Positions 43,659 to 52,716 of a DNA stretch of 64,000 nucleotides are shown one piece after another. The notes beneath the pieces are model-generated. The model was not told where the DNA came from. It saw only the letters and a program-made list of their open reading frames with translations, and made no database searches. A program made the translations under genes and the position numbers. The DNA comes from Leifsonia soli. GTDB lineage: Bacteria > Actinomycetota > Actinomycetes > Actinomycetales > Microbacteriaceae. The stretch covers positions 3,720,001 to 3,784,000 of the forward strand of contig NZ_JACCBJ010000001.1 in NCBI RefSeq assembly GCF_013408745.1, written 5' to 3'. The number at the start of each line of letters is the position of its first letter. Positions within the stretch are counted from its first letter, which is position 1.

Positions 43659-44644
43659 GCGTCTCCGGCCAACCCTGCTTTCGCCAACGCCTCGTCAGTG
43701 CGCCGCAGTTCGTTGCGGTACCACCAGCCCAAAACGTGACGTAGAGACGCAATCGGTGCGAGAACGACAATCGTCACAGCCAGAGGCACCAGTCCAAGGA
43801 GTTCATGGGAGTTTGTCCCACCTGCGACTACCCACCCAACCAGCAGGACGACGAGAATGTACGCAAGCCCAGGGACGACAAACAGCCTCGAACCGGTCAC
43901 CCACATTGCGAACGCAGAAGTTGCAAGACACAAGCCGACGGCACCTAGGTACCCAGCCGCAGCCAAGTTGGAAGCGTCCGCCTTACCGGTCGCCCATGCT
44001 TCGATGGCAATGACCGCAGCACACCCTCCGAGAAGAACCACCGCGCACAACTCGAACGGGAGCAAGCGGCGCGATCCGAGACGAGCGCGACCACCGCGCG
44101 ACCGCAGCCACTTATTGAGGTGCACGCGCGCAACCAAATCCTGCGCCGCCGCTAGATCGGTGCGCGTCCTAGCGGAAGCGTCAGCCGCAACTAGAACCAC
44201 CGCTGCACCCACCAGAGCAGGGCACAGGACTCCGAACACGGATTGCGGGGACTTCATCGCTTCATGCCAGGTGCTCAGGGCGGCAACCCCAAATGATGCG
44301 CTGCCGACGATCACAGACGCGAACTCGAGAACCCGAGACCTAGCCAGATCAGGCATTGAATCGGTGGAATTGCGGACCACCACCTGAAGAGCTAACGCGA
44401 TCGCGGCGAGCACTGTAAGGGCGAGCAGGCTTTGCTCGCCTGTGACCGCCAACTCAAGCCGCGCCTCCGGCAAGTGGCCGACAACCCAAACCCCGGTGGC
44501 GAGAACGGCCACCAGTGCGCAGACAAGCAGCATCTGATACCAAAGGCCTGTGAGGTAGTCGCTGCGAGCCCTCTTGTAGTCCGCGACGAGCGTCTTCGCG
44601 TCCCCCAACGGGTCGGCCTTGCTGGTCACATATACCCTGGGCAT
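43646..44644 (-). CDS. Polytopic membrane protein, 332 aa
   Basis: Unrecognised. About eight hydrophobic helices (for example QMLLVCALVAVLATGVWVVG near 35 and YILVVLLVGWVVAGG near 270), with a soluble middle containing SARTRTDLAAAQDLVARVHLNKW. The start at 44644 is chosen because MPRVYVTSKADPLG begins the protein-like part; the Shine-Dalgarno is weak. It is the last large gene of the accessory segment. Confidence 0.6.
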   Translation of the reverse strand: MPRVYVTSKADPLGDAKTLVADYKRARSDYLTGLWYQMLLVCALVAVLATGVWVVGHLPEARLELAVTGEQSLLALTVLAAIALALQVVVRNSTDSMPDLARSRVLEFASVIVGSASFGVAALSTWHEAMKSPQSVFGVLCPALVGAAVVLVAADASARTRTDLAAAQDLVARVHLNKWLRSRGGRARLGSRRLLPFELCAVVLLGGCAAVIAIEAWATGKADASNLAAAGYLGAVGLCLATSAFAMWVTGSRLFVVPGLAYILVVLLVGWVVAGGTNSHELLGLVPLAVTIVVLAPIASLRHVLGWWYRNELRRTDEALAKAGLAGDAQFE

Positions 44645-45410
44645 CGAGTCCACATTCTTCACTTGGGGTCTGAACGTTGAAGCCGGCTCTCGACCAGCAG
44701 GTTGCGAAAAATGGTCAGCGCCAACGCGGCTCACTCAAGGCGGAGCCAAGCAGTAGCCGGCAGCCCAACTCTAATGGAGCGGATATCGCACGGCCGGTCA
44801 CCGCTGCGAGCAAGCAGACGCCCCAGCTGGAAGTCGGGCGCCCTTCGAAAGCTGGGACAAGGCAAGGAACGCTTTCGAACGCGGGCTGAAAGCTCGACCT
44901 ACGAGACACTAGGCGCCACCGACGACGGCCGCTCCCGCAAAGCCGATACTTCAACGGCGGCCATTATCACTAGCAAGCGCGAGTTGACGGACGACGCGGA
45001 GAAGAACAAATTCCGCCACCCGCACTCATGGCATGGAGCCGCTGCGCCACCGACGCTCCCGGACATGGGCGATTCAGCAGACACTCGCTGATGAGCGACC
45101 GCGTCCCAAGACGGGCCACACTGCTGGCTCGCAGTACCCAGCTCGCTCATCGCGCTCATCGCCGACGCGTGTGATTGCGACACGCCGAAATCGACCCTCT
45201 GAGATTGCGAGTGCGCGGGTAACAGCAACCCCAAGAGTGTCATCGCAAAGAAACCAAATGCCTGAGATTCCGAGCAAAAAGACCATCTGACCTGCGACGA
45301 CGCCGCGATACCGCGAGACGCCTCTCACGGGAGCTGAGACCTATCAATGTCGGTGGTCTCCCCTACTCTGGGGGCAGCGAGAAAAAATCCCCAAAACACA
45401 ACATGTAGTG
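44645..45410. other. 766 bases without a supported gene
   Basis: Border stretch between accessory and core DNA. Frames on both strands are Arg/Ser-rich and shadow-like. A minus frame near 45230-45328 has one hydrophobic stretch (MVFLLGISGIWFL) but no ribosome binding site. The region is probably gene debris. Confidence 0.45.
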
Positions 45411-45442
45411 GAATGACAATCGTGTCATTCGGGTTATATAGT
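45411..45442 (+). promoter_or_regulatory. Promoter with palindromic operator over the -35 box
   Basis: TGACAA (45414-45419) and TATAGT (45437-45442) are separated by exactly 17 bases. The palindrome GAATGACA ATCG TGTCATTC (45411-45430) covers the -35 box, so a dimeric repressor could block it. It drives the 27-codon peptide gene. The regulator is not identified. Confidence 0.6.
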
Positions 45443-45493
45443 GGGTGAACACCGCGGGAACGCGGATCACCAAGACTTCTAGGGGAGGCCATC

Positions 45494-45577
45494 ATGGACT
45501 ACGAAAACGACAGCGTTGGCGGCTACTCGGTTCCCGTCGACCCCATGGACCTGCTGCAGTGCGACAGCTGCCAGTAA
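45494..45577 (+). CDS. 27-aa peptide with C-terminal CxxC
   Basis: AGGGGAGG leads ATG 45494; the peptide is acidic, contains GGYSVPVDPMD and ends QCDSCQ. It has its own promoter-operator and a perfect 16-bp terminator, so it is a stand-alone transcription unit. Possible roles: metal or redox sensing, a peptide precursor, or a conserved small protein of unknown role. No modification enzyme is adjacent. Confidence 0.6.
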   Translation: MDYENDSVGGYSVPVDPMDLLQCDSCQ

Positions 45578-45595
45578 GGCGCTAGCACCGAGCAC

Positions 45596-45632
45596 GAAGA
45601 CCCCGGAGGCCTCAATGGCCTCCGGGGTCTTC
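45596..45632 (+). terminator. 16-bp perfect terminator hairpin
   Basis: GAAGACCCCGGAGGCC (45596-45611) pairs perfectly with GGCCTCCGGGGTCTTC (45617-45632) around TCAAT. It ends the peptide transcript. Confidence 0.85.
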
Positions 45633-45684
45633 TGCGTTCGCGGGTGCCAGGAACCGGCGAGGGGCGCGCCGGTAGAATCGTCGG

Positions 45685-46131
45685 GTGCCAGTGAACCCAG
45701 AGCTGCAGGGGCGTGAGTTCCCGCCCACCCGGCCGTACCTCGTCGGGCGAGAGAAAGTACGCGAGTTCGCCCGCGCGGTCTTCGCCACCTCCCCGATCAA
45801 CCACGACGTGGAAGCGGCCCGCGCTGCCGGGCATCCCGACCTGGTGGCCCCGCCGACCTTCCCGGTCGTCGTGCAGGAGGCGACCCTCGCGCAGCTGCTC
45901 TCCGAACCCGACGCGGGAATCGACTTCAGCCGCGTCGTCCACGGCGACCAGCGGTTCACCTTCTCACGCCCGGTGTTCGCCGGCGACGAGTTGACCGCGA
46001 CCCTGCGGGTGACCTCCGTGAAGAGCCTCGGCGCGCACTCGATGGTCACCGCCGAGTCGACCATCGTCGACGCCGACGGCGCGCACGTGGTGACCGCCAC
46101 CTCCACCCTGGTCCTACGAGGAGACGAATGA
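45685..46131 (+). CDS. MaoC-like dehydratase, N-terminal FAS1-type (HadA-like)
   Basis: Hot-dog fold protein of 148 residues, a (3R)-hydroxyacyl dehydratase half-subunit that pairs with the next gene product. Visible: an NPELQGREFPPTRPYLVGREKV start, APPTFPVV, and HGDQRFTFSRPVFAGDEL. The catalytic Asp/His are not in this subunit, as is typical for HadA. GTG start; coupled to the next gene through ATGA. Confidence 0.9.
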   Translation: MPVNPELQGREFPPTRPYLVGREKVREFARAVFATSPINHDVEAARAAGHPDLVAPPTFPVVVQEATLAQLLSEPDAGIDFSRVVHGDQRFTFSRPVFAGDELTATLRVTSVKSLGAHSMVTAESTIVDADGAHVVTATSTLVLRGDE

Positions 46132-46556
46132 TGGCCACTCCCGACTTCGACACCCTCGCCGTCGGCGACGTGGTCGCCGAGCGCACGGTCGAACTGACCC
46201 GCGACTCCCTCGTCCGCTACGCGGGCGCCTCCGGCGACTTCAACCCCATCCACTACCGGGACGACATCGCGACCTCGGTCGGGCTCCCCGGCGTCATCGC
46301 GCACGGCATGCTGACGATGGGACTCGCCGTGCAGCCCGTCGTCGACTGGGCGGGCGACCCGGCGCTGGTCGCGGACTACCAGGTGCGGTTCACCCGCCCG
46401 GTGGTCGTCGACCCGACGGACGGCGCCACCGTGACCGTGTCCGCCAAGGTAGGCCAGCTGGATGCCGAAGCGCGCGTGGCGCGCATCGACCTGACGACGA
46501 CGTTCGGCGGCGAGACGGTGCTCGGCAAGGCGCAGGTCCGCGTCCGGCTGGCATGA
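46128..46556 (+). CDS. MaoC-like dehydratase, catalytic subunit (HadB-like)
   Basis: Protein of 142 residues. The hydratase-2 motif YAGASGDFNPIHYRD carries the catalytic Asp and His. It forms a heterodimer with the preceding protein for fatty-acid chain dehydration. Two consecutive ATG codons (46128, 46131) open the frame. Overlaps murB by ATGA. Confidence 0.92.
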   Translation: MMATPDFDTLAVGDVVAERTVELTRDSLVRYAGASGDFNPIHYRDDIATSVGLPGVIAHGMLTMGLAVQPVVDWAGDPALVADYQVRFTRPVVVDPTDGATVTVSAKVGQLDAEARVARIDLTTTFGGETVLGKAQVRVRLA

Positions 46557-47692
46557 CCGACGCGACGCCGGCACTCGCCGACCTGACCACCATCCGCGTC
46601 GGCGGGGTGCCCCACCGGCTCGTCGTCGCCGATGACCGTGACGCCCTCGTGGATGCGGTGCGCGAAGCGCGCGATACCGGCGAGGATCGACTGCTGCTCG
46701 GCGGCGGCTCGAACACGGTGGCGAGCGATGACGGTTTCGACGGAACCGTCATCCACATCCGCACCCGCGGCGTCGAGCGGCTGCCCGCACCGGACGGGCG
46801 GATCCGGCTCCGGGTGCAGGCGGGAGAGCCGTGGGACGAGCTCGTCGCGCTGACCGTGCGCAACGGGTGGTCGGGGATCGAAGCGCTCAGCGGCATCCCC
46901 GGGTCCACCGGCGCCGCTCCCGTGCAGAACATCGGGGCGTACGGCCAGGAGCTCGAGTCCGCGCTCGTCGGCGTCGAGTTCCTCGACGACATGTCGGACG
47001 AGATCGTGTACCTGACCCGCCAGGAGCTGGGGCTCGGGTACCGCACGTCGGCTCTCAAGCGCGGGCGGGGCGGCGTGGTGCTCTCGGTGGACCTGGAACT
47101 GTCCGACGGTGCGGTCCCCGGCGAGGTCGGCGCGCCGTTGAGCGCGCCGGTGGCGTATGCGCAGCTGGCGGACGCCCTCGGCGTCCCGCTCGGTGCCCGG
47201 GTGCCGGTGGCGGAGCTGCGTCGCGCCGTGCTCGCCCTGCGGTCGTCGAAGGGGATGGTGCTCGACCCGGCCGACCGCGACTCGGTCAGCTCCGGATCGT
47301 TCTTCACCAACCCGATCGTGTCGGAGGGCTTCGCGCGCACGCTTCCGGCGAACGCCCCCCGGTGGCCGCAGGTTCCGCCGGAGGCCGACACGGTGATGGA
47401 CATCCCGCTCGGAGGTGTGCACCCTTTCGATGTCCCTCCGCTCGCCGCCGCCGAGTACACCGTGAAGCTCAGCGCGGCGTGGCTGATCGAGAACGCGGGC
47501 ATCCACCGCGGGTTCGCACTGCCGGGGTCCGGTGCGGCGATCTCGTCCAAGCACACGCTCGCCATCGTCAACCGCGGCGGAGCGACCGCGGCAGATGTCG
47601 CCCAGCTGGCGTCGTTCATCCAGTCGCGGGTGCAGTCCGAGTTCGGCGTTGTTCTGCAGCCGGAGCCGGTGATGGTCGGGCTCGACCTCTGA
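46553..47692 (+). CDS. murB: UDP-N-acetylenolpyruvoylglucosamine reductase
   Basis: FAD enzyme making UDP-MurNAc for peptidoglycan, 379 residues. The FAD-binding part has LLGGGSNTV and GIPGSTGAAPVQNIGAYGQE; the catalytic Ser lies in SSGSFFTNP, and the third domain ends with HTLAIVNRG. It sits in the same operon as the dehydratase pair, the usual order in this group. Confidence 0.95.
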   Translation: MTDATPALADLTTIRVGGVPHRLVVADDRDALVDAVREARDTGEDRLLLGGGSNTVASDDGFDGTVIHIRTRGVERLPAPDGRIRLRVQAGEPWDELVALTVRNGWSGIEALSGIPGSTGAAPVQNIGAYGQELESALVGVEFLDDMSDEIVYLTRQELGLGYRTSALKRGRGGVVLSVDLELSDGAVPGEVGAPLSAPVAYAQLADALGVPLGARVPVAELRRAVLALRSSKGMVLDPADRDSVSSGSFFTNPIVSEGFARTLPANAPRWPQVPPEADTVMDIPLGGVHPFDVPPLAAAEYTVKLSAAWLIENAGIHRGFALPGSGAAISSKHTLAIVNRGGATAADVAQLASFIQSRVQSEFGVVLQPEPVMVGLDL

Positions 47693-47814
47693 CGGCGATC
47701 TCGCATCTCGTGCCTGGCCGACACCCATCGAACTCTGAGAGTTTTCTCACGCCGCGCTCCGTAGGCTGAACCCGACACGGCGCGTGTGCGCCGGGAGGGA
47801 CCGGAGGGAACGAC

Positions 47815-48636
47815 ATGGGATTCCTGGACCGCCTGCTCGGACGCGAGGAACCGCGCCCGAACGGCACGCAGACGCAGAGCACCGCCTACCCGCCGTACGG
47901 CGGAGGGCAGGGCCAGGCACCAGCGCAGCCGTCCGGTCAGCCCCCGGCCCGCAGTGAGGACGAGATCGCGGTGGAGCGCTACCGCTACCTGCTCCGCACG
48001 GCTCCGCCGGAGACCATCGAGCAGGTGCATGAGGAGGCGTTCACCAAGCTGACGCCCGACCAGCGTCGGCTGCTGTTCCAGCAGCTCAGCGAGAGCGCGC
48101 CGGCGGGGGAGCAGCCCCGCGGCGACGACCCGCGGTCTCTGGCTCAGGCGGCGACCCGTTCCGAACTCCGCCAGCCCGGAACGCTCGAGCGCGCCCTCGG
48201 CGGCGGTGCCGGAGGCGCCGGTGGCGCGGGTCGCCCCGGATTCGGTGGAGCGGGCTTCGGCAGCATGTTCGCGAGCTCCCTGCTCGGAAGCGTCGCGGGC
48301 TACGTGATCGGTTCCGCGCTGGTCAGCGCCTTTCTTCCCGCGCCGGGCGCCGACCAGGCGGACGGCGGCTCCGGCGACCAGAACGGCGACAACCAGAACG
48401 CGAACGACCAGGGCGGTAACGACAACGGCGGCGACCAGGGCGGCGATGGCGGCGCTGGTGACGGCGGCGCCGGTGACGGCTCGGTCGACGCGGCCGGCTG
48501 GGGTGGCGACACCGGTGGCGGCGACGCAGGCGGCGGCGACGTCTCCGGAGGCGATTGGGGCGGCGGCGGCGACTGGGGCGGCTTCGGCGGTGGCGACTTC
48601 GGCGGAGGCGATTTCGGCGGAGGCGACTTCATCTGA
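47815..48636 (+). CDS. Gly/Asp-rich hypothetical protein, 273 aa
   Basis: N-terminal helical part (ERYRYLLRTAPPETIEQVHEEAF; LTPDQRRLLFQQLSE), one hydrophobic stretch near 155-180, and a long low-complexity C-terminal tail of GGD/GGG repeats ending GGDFI. Known only as an actinobacterial hypothetical to me. AGGGA lies upstream of the ATG. Likely surface or scaffold type, but unproven. Confidence 0.7.
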   Translation: MGFLDRLLGREEPRPNGTQTQSTAYPPYGGGQGQAPAQPSGQPPARSEDEIAVERYRYLLRTAPPETIEQVHEEAFTKLTPDQRRLLFQQLSESAPAGEQPRGDDPRSLAQAATRSELRQPGTLERALGGGAGGAGGAGRPGFGGAGFGSMFASSLLGSVAGYVIGSALVSAFLPAPGADQADGGSGDQNGDNQNANDQGGNDNGGDQGGDGGAGDGGAGDGSVDAAGWGGDTGGGDAGGGDVSGGDWGGGGDWGGFGGGDFGGGDFGGGDFI

Positions 48637-48639
48637 TCG

Positions 48640-48680
48640 CACACGGGGGTGAGCGCTCGCGCGGCGCTCACCCCTGTGTG
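48640..48680. terminator. 17-bp hairpin between convergent genes
   Basis: CACACGGGGGTGAGCGC (48640-48656) pairs with GCGCTCACCCCTGTGTG (48664-48680) with one G-T mismatch, between the Gly-rich protein gene and recQ. Confidence 0.75.
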
Positions 48681-48721
48681 TCGTCTCGACCGCTGTTCGG
48701 GCGAGCACCGCGGGGCGCCGC

Positions 48722-50812
48722 TCAGCTGCGCACGGCGGCCGCGAACGGCAGCACGGCGCCGGCGCCGACCCGGACGAGCTCCTGACCGGCGACCGTGATG
48801 GTCCAGCGACGGTCCACGAGATCGTCGACGAGGAGAACCGGGACGCCGGCGGGCAGGTCGAGCCCGTCGGCGGAGAACCGGTTCCAGACGGATGCCAGCC
48901 GGAAGGCGCTGTTGCCGCCGGGTGCTCCGGACGGCGGGCCGCCGCGCCACTCCAGCGTTCCGGCGTACGGGAGACGGCCGATGCCCGCGAGCCCTCGGGC
49001 GAGGGATTCGATGAAGACGGGCCGCCGCCGCGACGGCATCGCGGCGACCACGCCCGGGCGCGCATTCCAGTCCCAATCGGCGAGCACCCGCACACAGGCG
49101 TCGAGAACCGCCGGAGGCACGGGCTGGTCGGGTGCGTCCTCTGCGAGCAGGTCGCGCAGCCGCCCTCCCCAGCCCAGGTCGGTCAACCGGGCGAGCGCTC
49201 TGCCCGGCTCGAGCTGCTGACCGGCCGCGAGCTTGCCCTTCACCGGGACTCCGAGACGGTCCGCACCGGTCGGCCACAGCTTGCGCGGCTCGACCTCGAC
49301 GCCGACCCGATCGAGGATCGTGCCGACCTCGCCCGCCGCGCTGCCGTCGACCTCCGTCGGGTACCAGACGCCCGCGCAGTTGTCGCAGCGGCCGCACGGC
49401 CCGGCGTCCGGGTCGTCGAGAGCGCGCTGCAGGAACTCCATCCGGCACGCGGACGTCGACTCGTAGTCGAGCATCGACTGCTGCTCCGCCTCGCGGGCGG
49501 CGGCGATGCGGGCGTACCGCTCTTCGTCGTACTCCCACGGAGCGCCCGTCGAGACCCAGCCGCCGCTCACCCGGCGCACGGCGCCGTCGACGTCGAGCAC
49601 CTTCAGCAGCAGTTCGAGAGTGGACGCGCGGAGGTCGACACGGCTCTCCAGCACCCGTGTCGACAGCGGCTCCGACCCCAGGGCCTCGAGGACCGCCGCG
49701 GCCTTCTCGCGCGACGGCATGGATGCGGTCGCGAAGTACTGCCAGATGGCCCGGTCCTCCGGACCCGGCAGCAGCAGAACGTCGGCGTTCTCGGTCGCGC
49801 GGCCCGCTCGGCCCACCTGCTGGTAGTAGGCGACCGGCGACGAAGGAGCCCCCAGGTGCACGACGAACCCCAGGTCGGGCTTGTCGAATCCCATGCCGAG
49901 GGCGCTCGTGGCCACGAGCACCTTGACCTCGTTGCGCTTGAGCCGGCCCTCCAAGTCCTCGCGCTCTGCGGTGTCCGTCTGGCCGGTGTACGCGTGCGCT
50001 TCGTGGCCGGCGCGGCGAAGCACGCGCGCGGTGTCCTCCGCCGCCGACACCGTCAGCGTGTACACGATGCCGCTGCCGGGGAGATCGCCCAGATGGCCGG
50101 CCAGCCAGGCGAGCCGCGCGGTGGCGTCGGGCAGGGGGAGCACTCCCAGGCGCAGCGATCGCCGGGCCAGGGGGCCGCGGATCGTCACGACCTCGGCCTC
50201 CCGACCGACGCCCAGCTGCTCGACCACGTCGGCCACGACGCGCTCGTTCGCCGTCGCGGTGGTCGCCAGCACGGGCACGCCGTCCGGAAGCCGCCCGATC
50301 AGGTCGCGGAGCCGGCGGTAGTCGGGCCGGAAATCATGGCCCCAATCCGAGATGCAGTGGGCCTCGTCCACCACCAGGAGCCCGCTGCGGTCTACCAGCG
50401 CGGGGAGCTGCGTGTCGCGGAAGTCGGGATTGTTCAAGCGTTCCGGCGACACCAGGAGGACGTCGACCGAGTCCTCCCGGAGGCGGGCCGCCACATCCTC
50501 CCACTCGTGACGGTTGGACGAGTTGATGGTGACCGCGCGCACGCCGGCGCGCTCGGCCGCCGCCACCTGGTCGCGCATGAGCGCGAGCAGCGGCGAGACG
50601 AGGATCGTCGGCCCGGCACCCCGCGCCCGGAGCAGCATGGTGGCCACGAAGTAGACGGCCGACTTGCCCCACCCCGTTCGCTGTACGACCAGGGCCCGCC
50701 GGTGGTCGTCGACCAGAGCGCCGATGGCCTCGAACTGCCCGTCGTGGAACTCGGCCTCCGGGCGCCCGACGAGGGCGCGGAGGCTGGTGAGGGCATCTGT
50801 TGCAGTGGTCAT
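48722..50812 (-). CDS. recQ: RecQ-family ATP-dependent DNA helicase
   Basis: Protein of 696 residues. Walker A RTGWGKSAVYF, DEAH box VVDEAHCISDWGHDFRPDYRRL (RecQ aromatic loop), motif VI QQVGRAGR, and a zinc site CRMEFL...CGRCDNC. The C-terminus has VPVLLVDDLVD, a phosphoribosyltransferase-like stretch common in actinobacterial RecQ. Acts in recombination repair. Confidence 0.92.
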   Translation of the reverse strand: MTTATDALTSLRALVGRPEAEFHDGQFEAIGALVDDHRRALVVQRTGWGKSAVYFVATMLLRARGAGPTILVSPLLALMRDQVAAAERAGVRAVTINSSNRHEWEDVAARLREDSVDVLLVSPERLNNPDFRDTQLPALVDRSGLLVVDEAHCISDWGHDFRPDYRRLRDLIGRLPDGVPVLATTATANERVVADVVEQLGVGREAEVVTIRGPLARRSLRLGVLPLPDATARLAWLAGHLGDLPGSGIVYTLTVSAAEDTARVLRRAGHEAHAYTGQTDTAEREDLEGRLKRNEVKVLVATSALGMGFDKPDLGFVVHLGAPSSPVAYYQQVGRAGRATENADVLLLPGPEDRAIWQYFATASMPSREKAAAVLEALGSEPLSTRVLESRVDLRASTLELLLKVLDVDGAVRRVSGGWVSTGAPWEYDEERYARIAAAREAEQQSMLDYESTSACRMEFLQRALDDPDAGPCGRCDNCAGVWYPTEVDGSAAGEVGTILDRVGVEVEPRKLWPTGADRLGVPVKGKLAAGQQLEPGRALARLTDLGWGGRLRDLLAEDAPDQPVPPAVLDACVRVLADWDWNARPGVVAAMPSRRRPVFIESLARGLAGIGRLPYAGTLEWRGGPPSGAPGGNSAFRLASVWNRFSADGLDLPAGVPVLLVDDLVDRRWTITVAGQELVRVGAGAVLPFAAAVRS

Positions 50813-50836
50813 GGTGCCATCGTGTCAGGCACGCCT

Positions 50837-50879
50837 GACGCCCGCTCCCCTCCGATGACATCGGTGGAGAACGGGCGTC
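50837..50879 (-). terminator. Hairpin terminator
   Basis: GACGCCCG (50837-50844) pairs with CGGGCGTC (50872-50879), with inner CTCC/GGAG and CCGAT/ATCGG pairing. It follows the 50905-51303 gene on the minus strand and precedes recQ. Confidence 0.7.
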
Positions 50880-50904
50880 GGGTGTGTTCTGTGGAGAAAA
50901 CCGC

Positions 50905-51303
50905 TCAGATCCGCGCGCGCACGCGCCTGCGCTGCGACGCGCGGATTCCCCCGAGCAACGCGGATACCACGATGACGAGCCCGATCACGGCGGCGCCGAG
51001 CGCCCAGGCGGAGCCCGGCGTGAGTGCCGCGATCCAGTCGGCCGCCTCCCGGACACGCTCCGCCGATGCCAGGACGTAGAGGGTGGCGCCGGCGAACAGC
51101 GTCAGCAGCAGTCCCCACACGACACCGCCCCAGCGCACGGGCGCGTCGCCCGCGGGCGCGAGCGGCGCCGCGTAGGCGGGGCTCGCCGGCGGGGTCGTGG
51201 ATGCGGTGAACGGCACATCCGCGAGGGGCGATGTCTCGGCAGGCGAAGACTCCTGCGGCTTCTGCGGCCCCTGCGGTGCGTTCAGCGGGTTCTGGTCGGT
51301 CAT
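50905..51303 (-). CDS. Two-span membrane protein, 132 aa
   Basis: Polar Pro/Ser/Thr-rich N-terminus (about 1-60) then two helices (VVWGLLLTLFAGATLYVLA; WALGAAVIGLVIVVSALLG) and a basic end. GGGAGAG precedes the ATG. It is downstream of the PspC gene and probably co-transcribed. An envelope-stress accessory role is likely from context only. Confidence 0.7.
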   Translation of the reverse strand: MTDQNPLNAPQGPQKPQESSPAETSPLADVPFTASTTPPASPAYAAPLAPAGDAPVRWGGVVWGLLLTLFAGATLYVLASAERVREAADWIAALTPGSAWALGAAVIGLVIVVSALLGGIRASQRRRVRARI

Positions 51304-51340
51304 GGTCGTCTCTCCCGGTCGTTTCTGGTCCAGCACGGTC

Positions 51341-52600
51341 TCAGCGCTGGAGGAGCGCGGGCAGCCCGACGCTCGTCAGGTGGATGCCGGCGACGGTGTC
51401 GCCCGCGAGGAACAGCGCGGCGGCGGTCAATGCTGCGAGCAGGATCCCGAGGAAGATGAGGAACCCGCTGCGGCGTCGGGCCAGCCCGGCGATGAGCACG
51501 ACGACGCCGACGACGAGCGTGGCGGCGGCGAGCCCGGCGGCCGTGGTGAAGCGGCCGACGTCGGCGAGCTGCGGCCACACGATGGCCACCAGCGACCCGG
51601 CGACGAGCGCCAGCCCGACGGTCAGCCAGCCCACTGCCGCGCCCACCCGCGGATTCGCGGCCCGGTAGGCCTCGCGGCGCGCGGCGGCCTCGGCCGTCGC
51701 GGTGGCGACCTGCGTCCGGAGCTCGGCCGACCGCTGCGCCTTGACCGCGCGCATGTCCGCGGCGAGGCGCTGCTTCCAGGCCGCGTGCTCCGCGCGCCAC
51801 TGCGCCTGCCGCTGCTGCCAGTCCGCGACCTCGTCGGGCGAGGCGCCGAGGCGCGGAGCGGGAGGCGCCGTCGGCTCCGCGGCGATGTCGAGCTGCGGAG
51901 CAGGAGCAGGTGCTGCGCTCGCCGCCGGCACGGTCGTCGACGGGGTCCCGGCCGCATCCCCATCGCTCGGCTGCTCTGTCGACGTCGACGCGGCCGGAGC
52001 CGCATCGGCCATGGAGGCGCTCGCCGCATCGGCCGTCGCCGCCCCCGTCGTCGCCGCGCCACCCGCCGTCCGCGCGGCGGCCCGGGCATCCGAGTTCCGC
52101 ACGGCCACCACGATCAGCGCGACCACCGCGCCGATCACCACCAGCGTCCAGATCACGCGGCCGATCGCATCGCCCCAGACCGGTACGTTCCAGAACGGCC
52201 CGTCCGCCCACCAGACGCCGCTCGTCCACGGCAGAAGCGACAGCAGCGCCATCACGCCGATCGCGACCATCGGCGGCTGGAAGTCCCCGTCGAACAGCTG
52301 CTGCAGGTGGATGCGGCCGTCGCGGTCCGGCAGGAGCGCCCACGCCGCCGCGTACAGCAGCAGCACGGGTGCGCCGAGGATGCCGGCCACGACGATGATG
52401 CCGCGCACGATCAGCGGATCGATGCCCAGGCGGTACGCCACCCCGGCGCTCACGCCGCCGAGCCACCCGTCTGCGCGGACGATGCCGAGGCCGCGCATCC
52501 AATCGAAGAACCGGGTTCCGCGGCCGGAGAATCCGGTCTGCGGACCGCCGTAGGGGTTCGCGGGCGTTCCCACCGGGGGAGTCGAGTCGTTCTGTGACAT
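51341..52600 (-). CDS. PspC-domain membrane protein
   Basis: About 419 residues. The PspC domain (about 30-95) has LGGVSAGVAYRLGIDPLIVRG and LYAAAWALLPD. Several membrane helices and an Ala/Pro/Thr-rich linker follow, plus a coiled charged stretch (WRAEHAAWKQRLAADMRAVKAQ) before further helices. Start 52600 (52609 possible). Divergent from the PspC-kinase gene, as in other actinobacterial envelope-stress loci. Confidence 0.85.
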   Translation of the reverse strand: MSQNDSTPPVGTPANPYGGPQTGFSGRGTRFFDWMRGLGIVRADGWLGGVSAGVAYRLGIDPLIVRGIIVVAGILGAPVLLLYAAAWALLPDRDGRIHLQQLFDGDFQPPMVAIGVMALLSLLPWTSGVWWADGPFWNVPVWGDAIGRVIWTLVVIGAVVALIVVAVRNSDARAAARTAGGAATTGAATADAASASMADAAPAASTSTEQPSDGDAAGTPSTTVPAASAAPAPAPQLDIAAEPTAPPAPRLGASPDEVADWQQRQAQWRAEHAAWKQRLAADMRAVKAQRSAELRTQVATATAEAAARREAYRAANPRVGAAVGWLTVGLALVAGSLVAIVWPQLADVGRFTTAAGLAAATLVVGVVVLIAGLARRRSGFLIFLGILLAALTAAALFLAGDTVAGIHLTSVGLPALLQR

Positions 52601-52716
52601 GGTCCCCATCCTGGCGTCGGGAGTGCGGGCCCGGGTATCGGGTGAACCCCTGAGCCGACCCTGATTGCTGCGCCCATCGGGTGCGGGTCCGATCGGGGTC
52701 TGCTTGGATTCTGACT

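Noticed and set aside
45074..45328. 84-aa minus-strand membrane protein at the island border
   Set aside because: One hydrophobic stretch only, no ribosome binding site, and an Arg-rich remainder.
48446..48636. Tandem DNA repeats or a CRISPR array in the GGCGGCGAC-rich stretch
   Set aside because: It is the coding repeat of the Gly/Asp-rich protein tail; units are short and irregular and there are no spacers.
46390..49095. Very long minus-strand frame opposite hadB-murB and the Gly-rich gene
   Set aside because: Ser/Arg/Pro-rich antisense translation of high-GC coding DNA; murB on the plus strand is certain.
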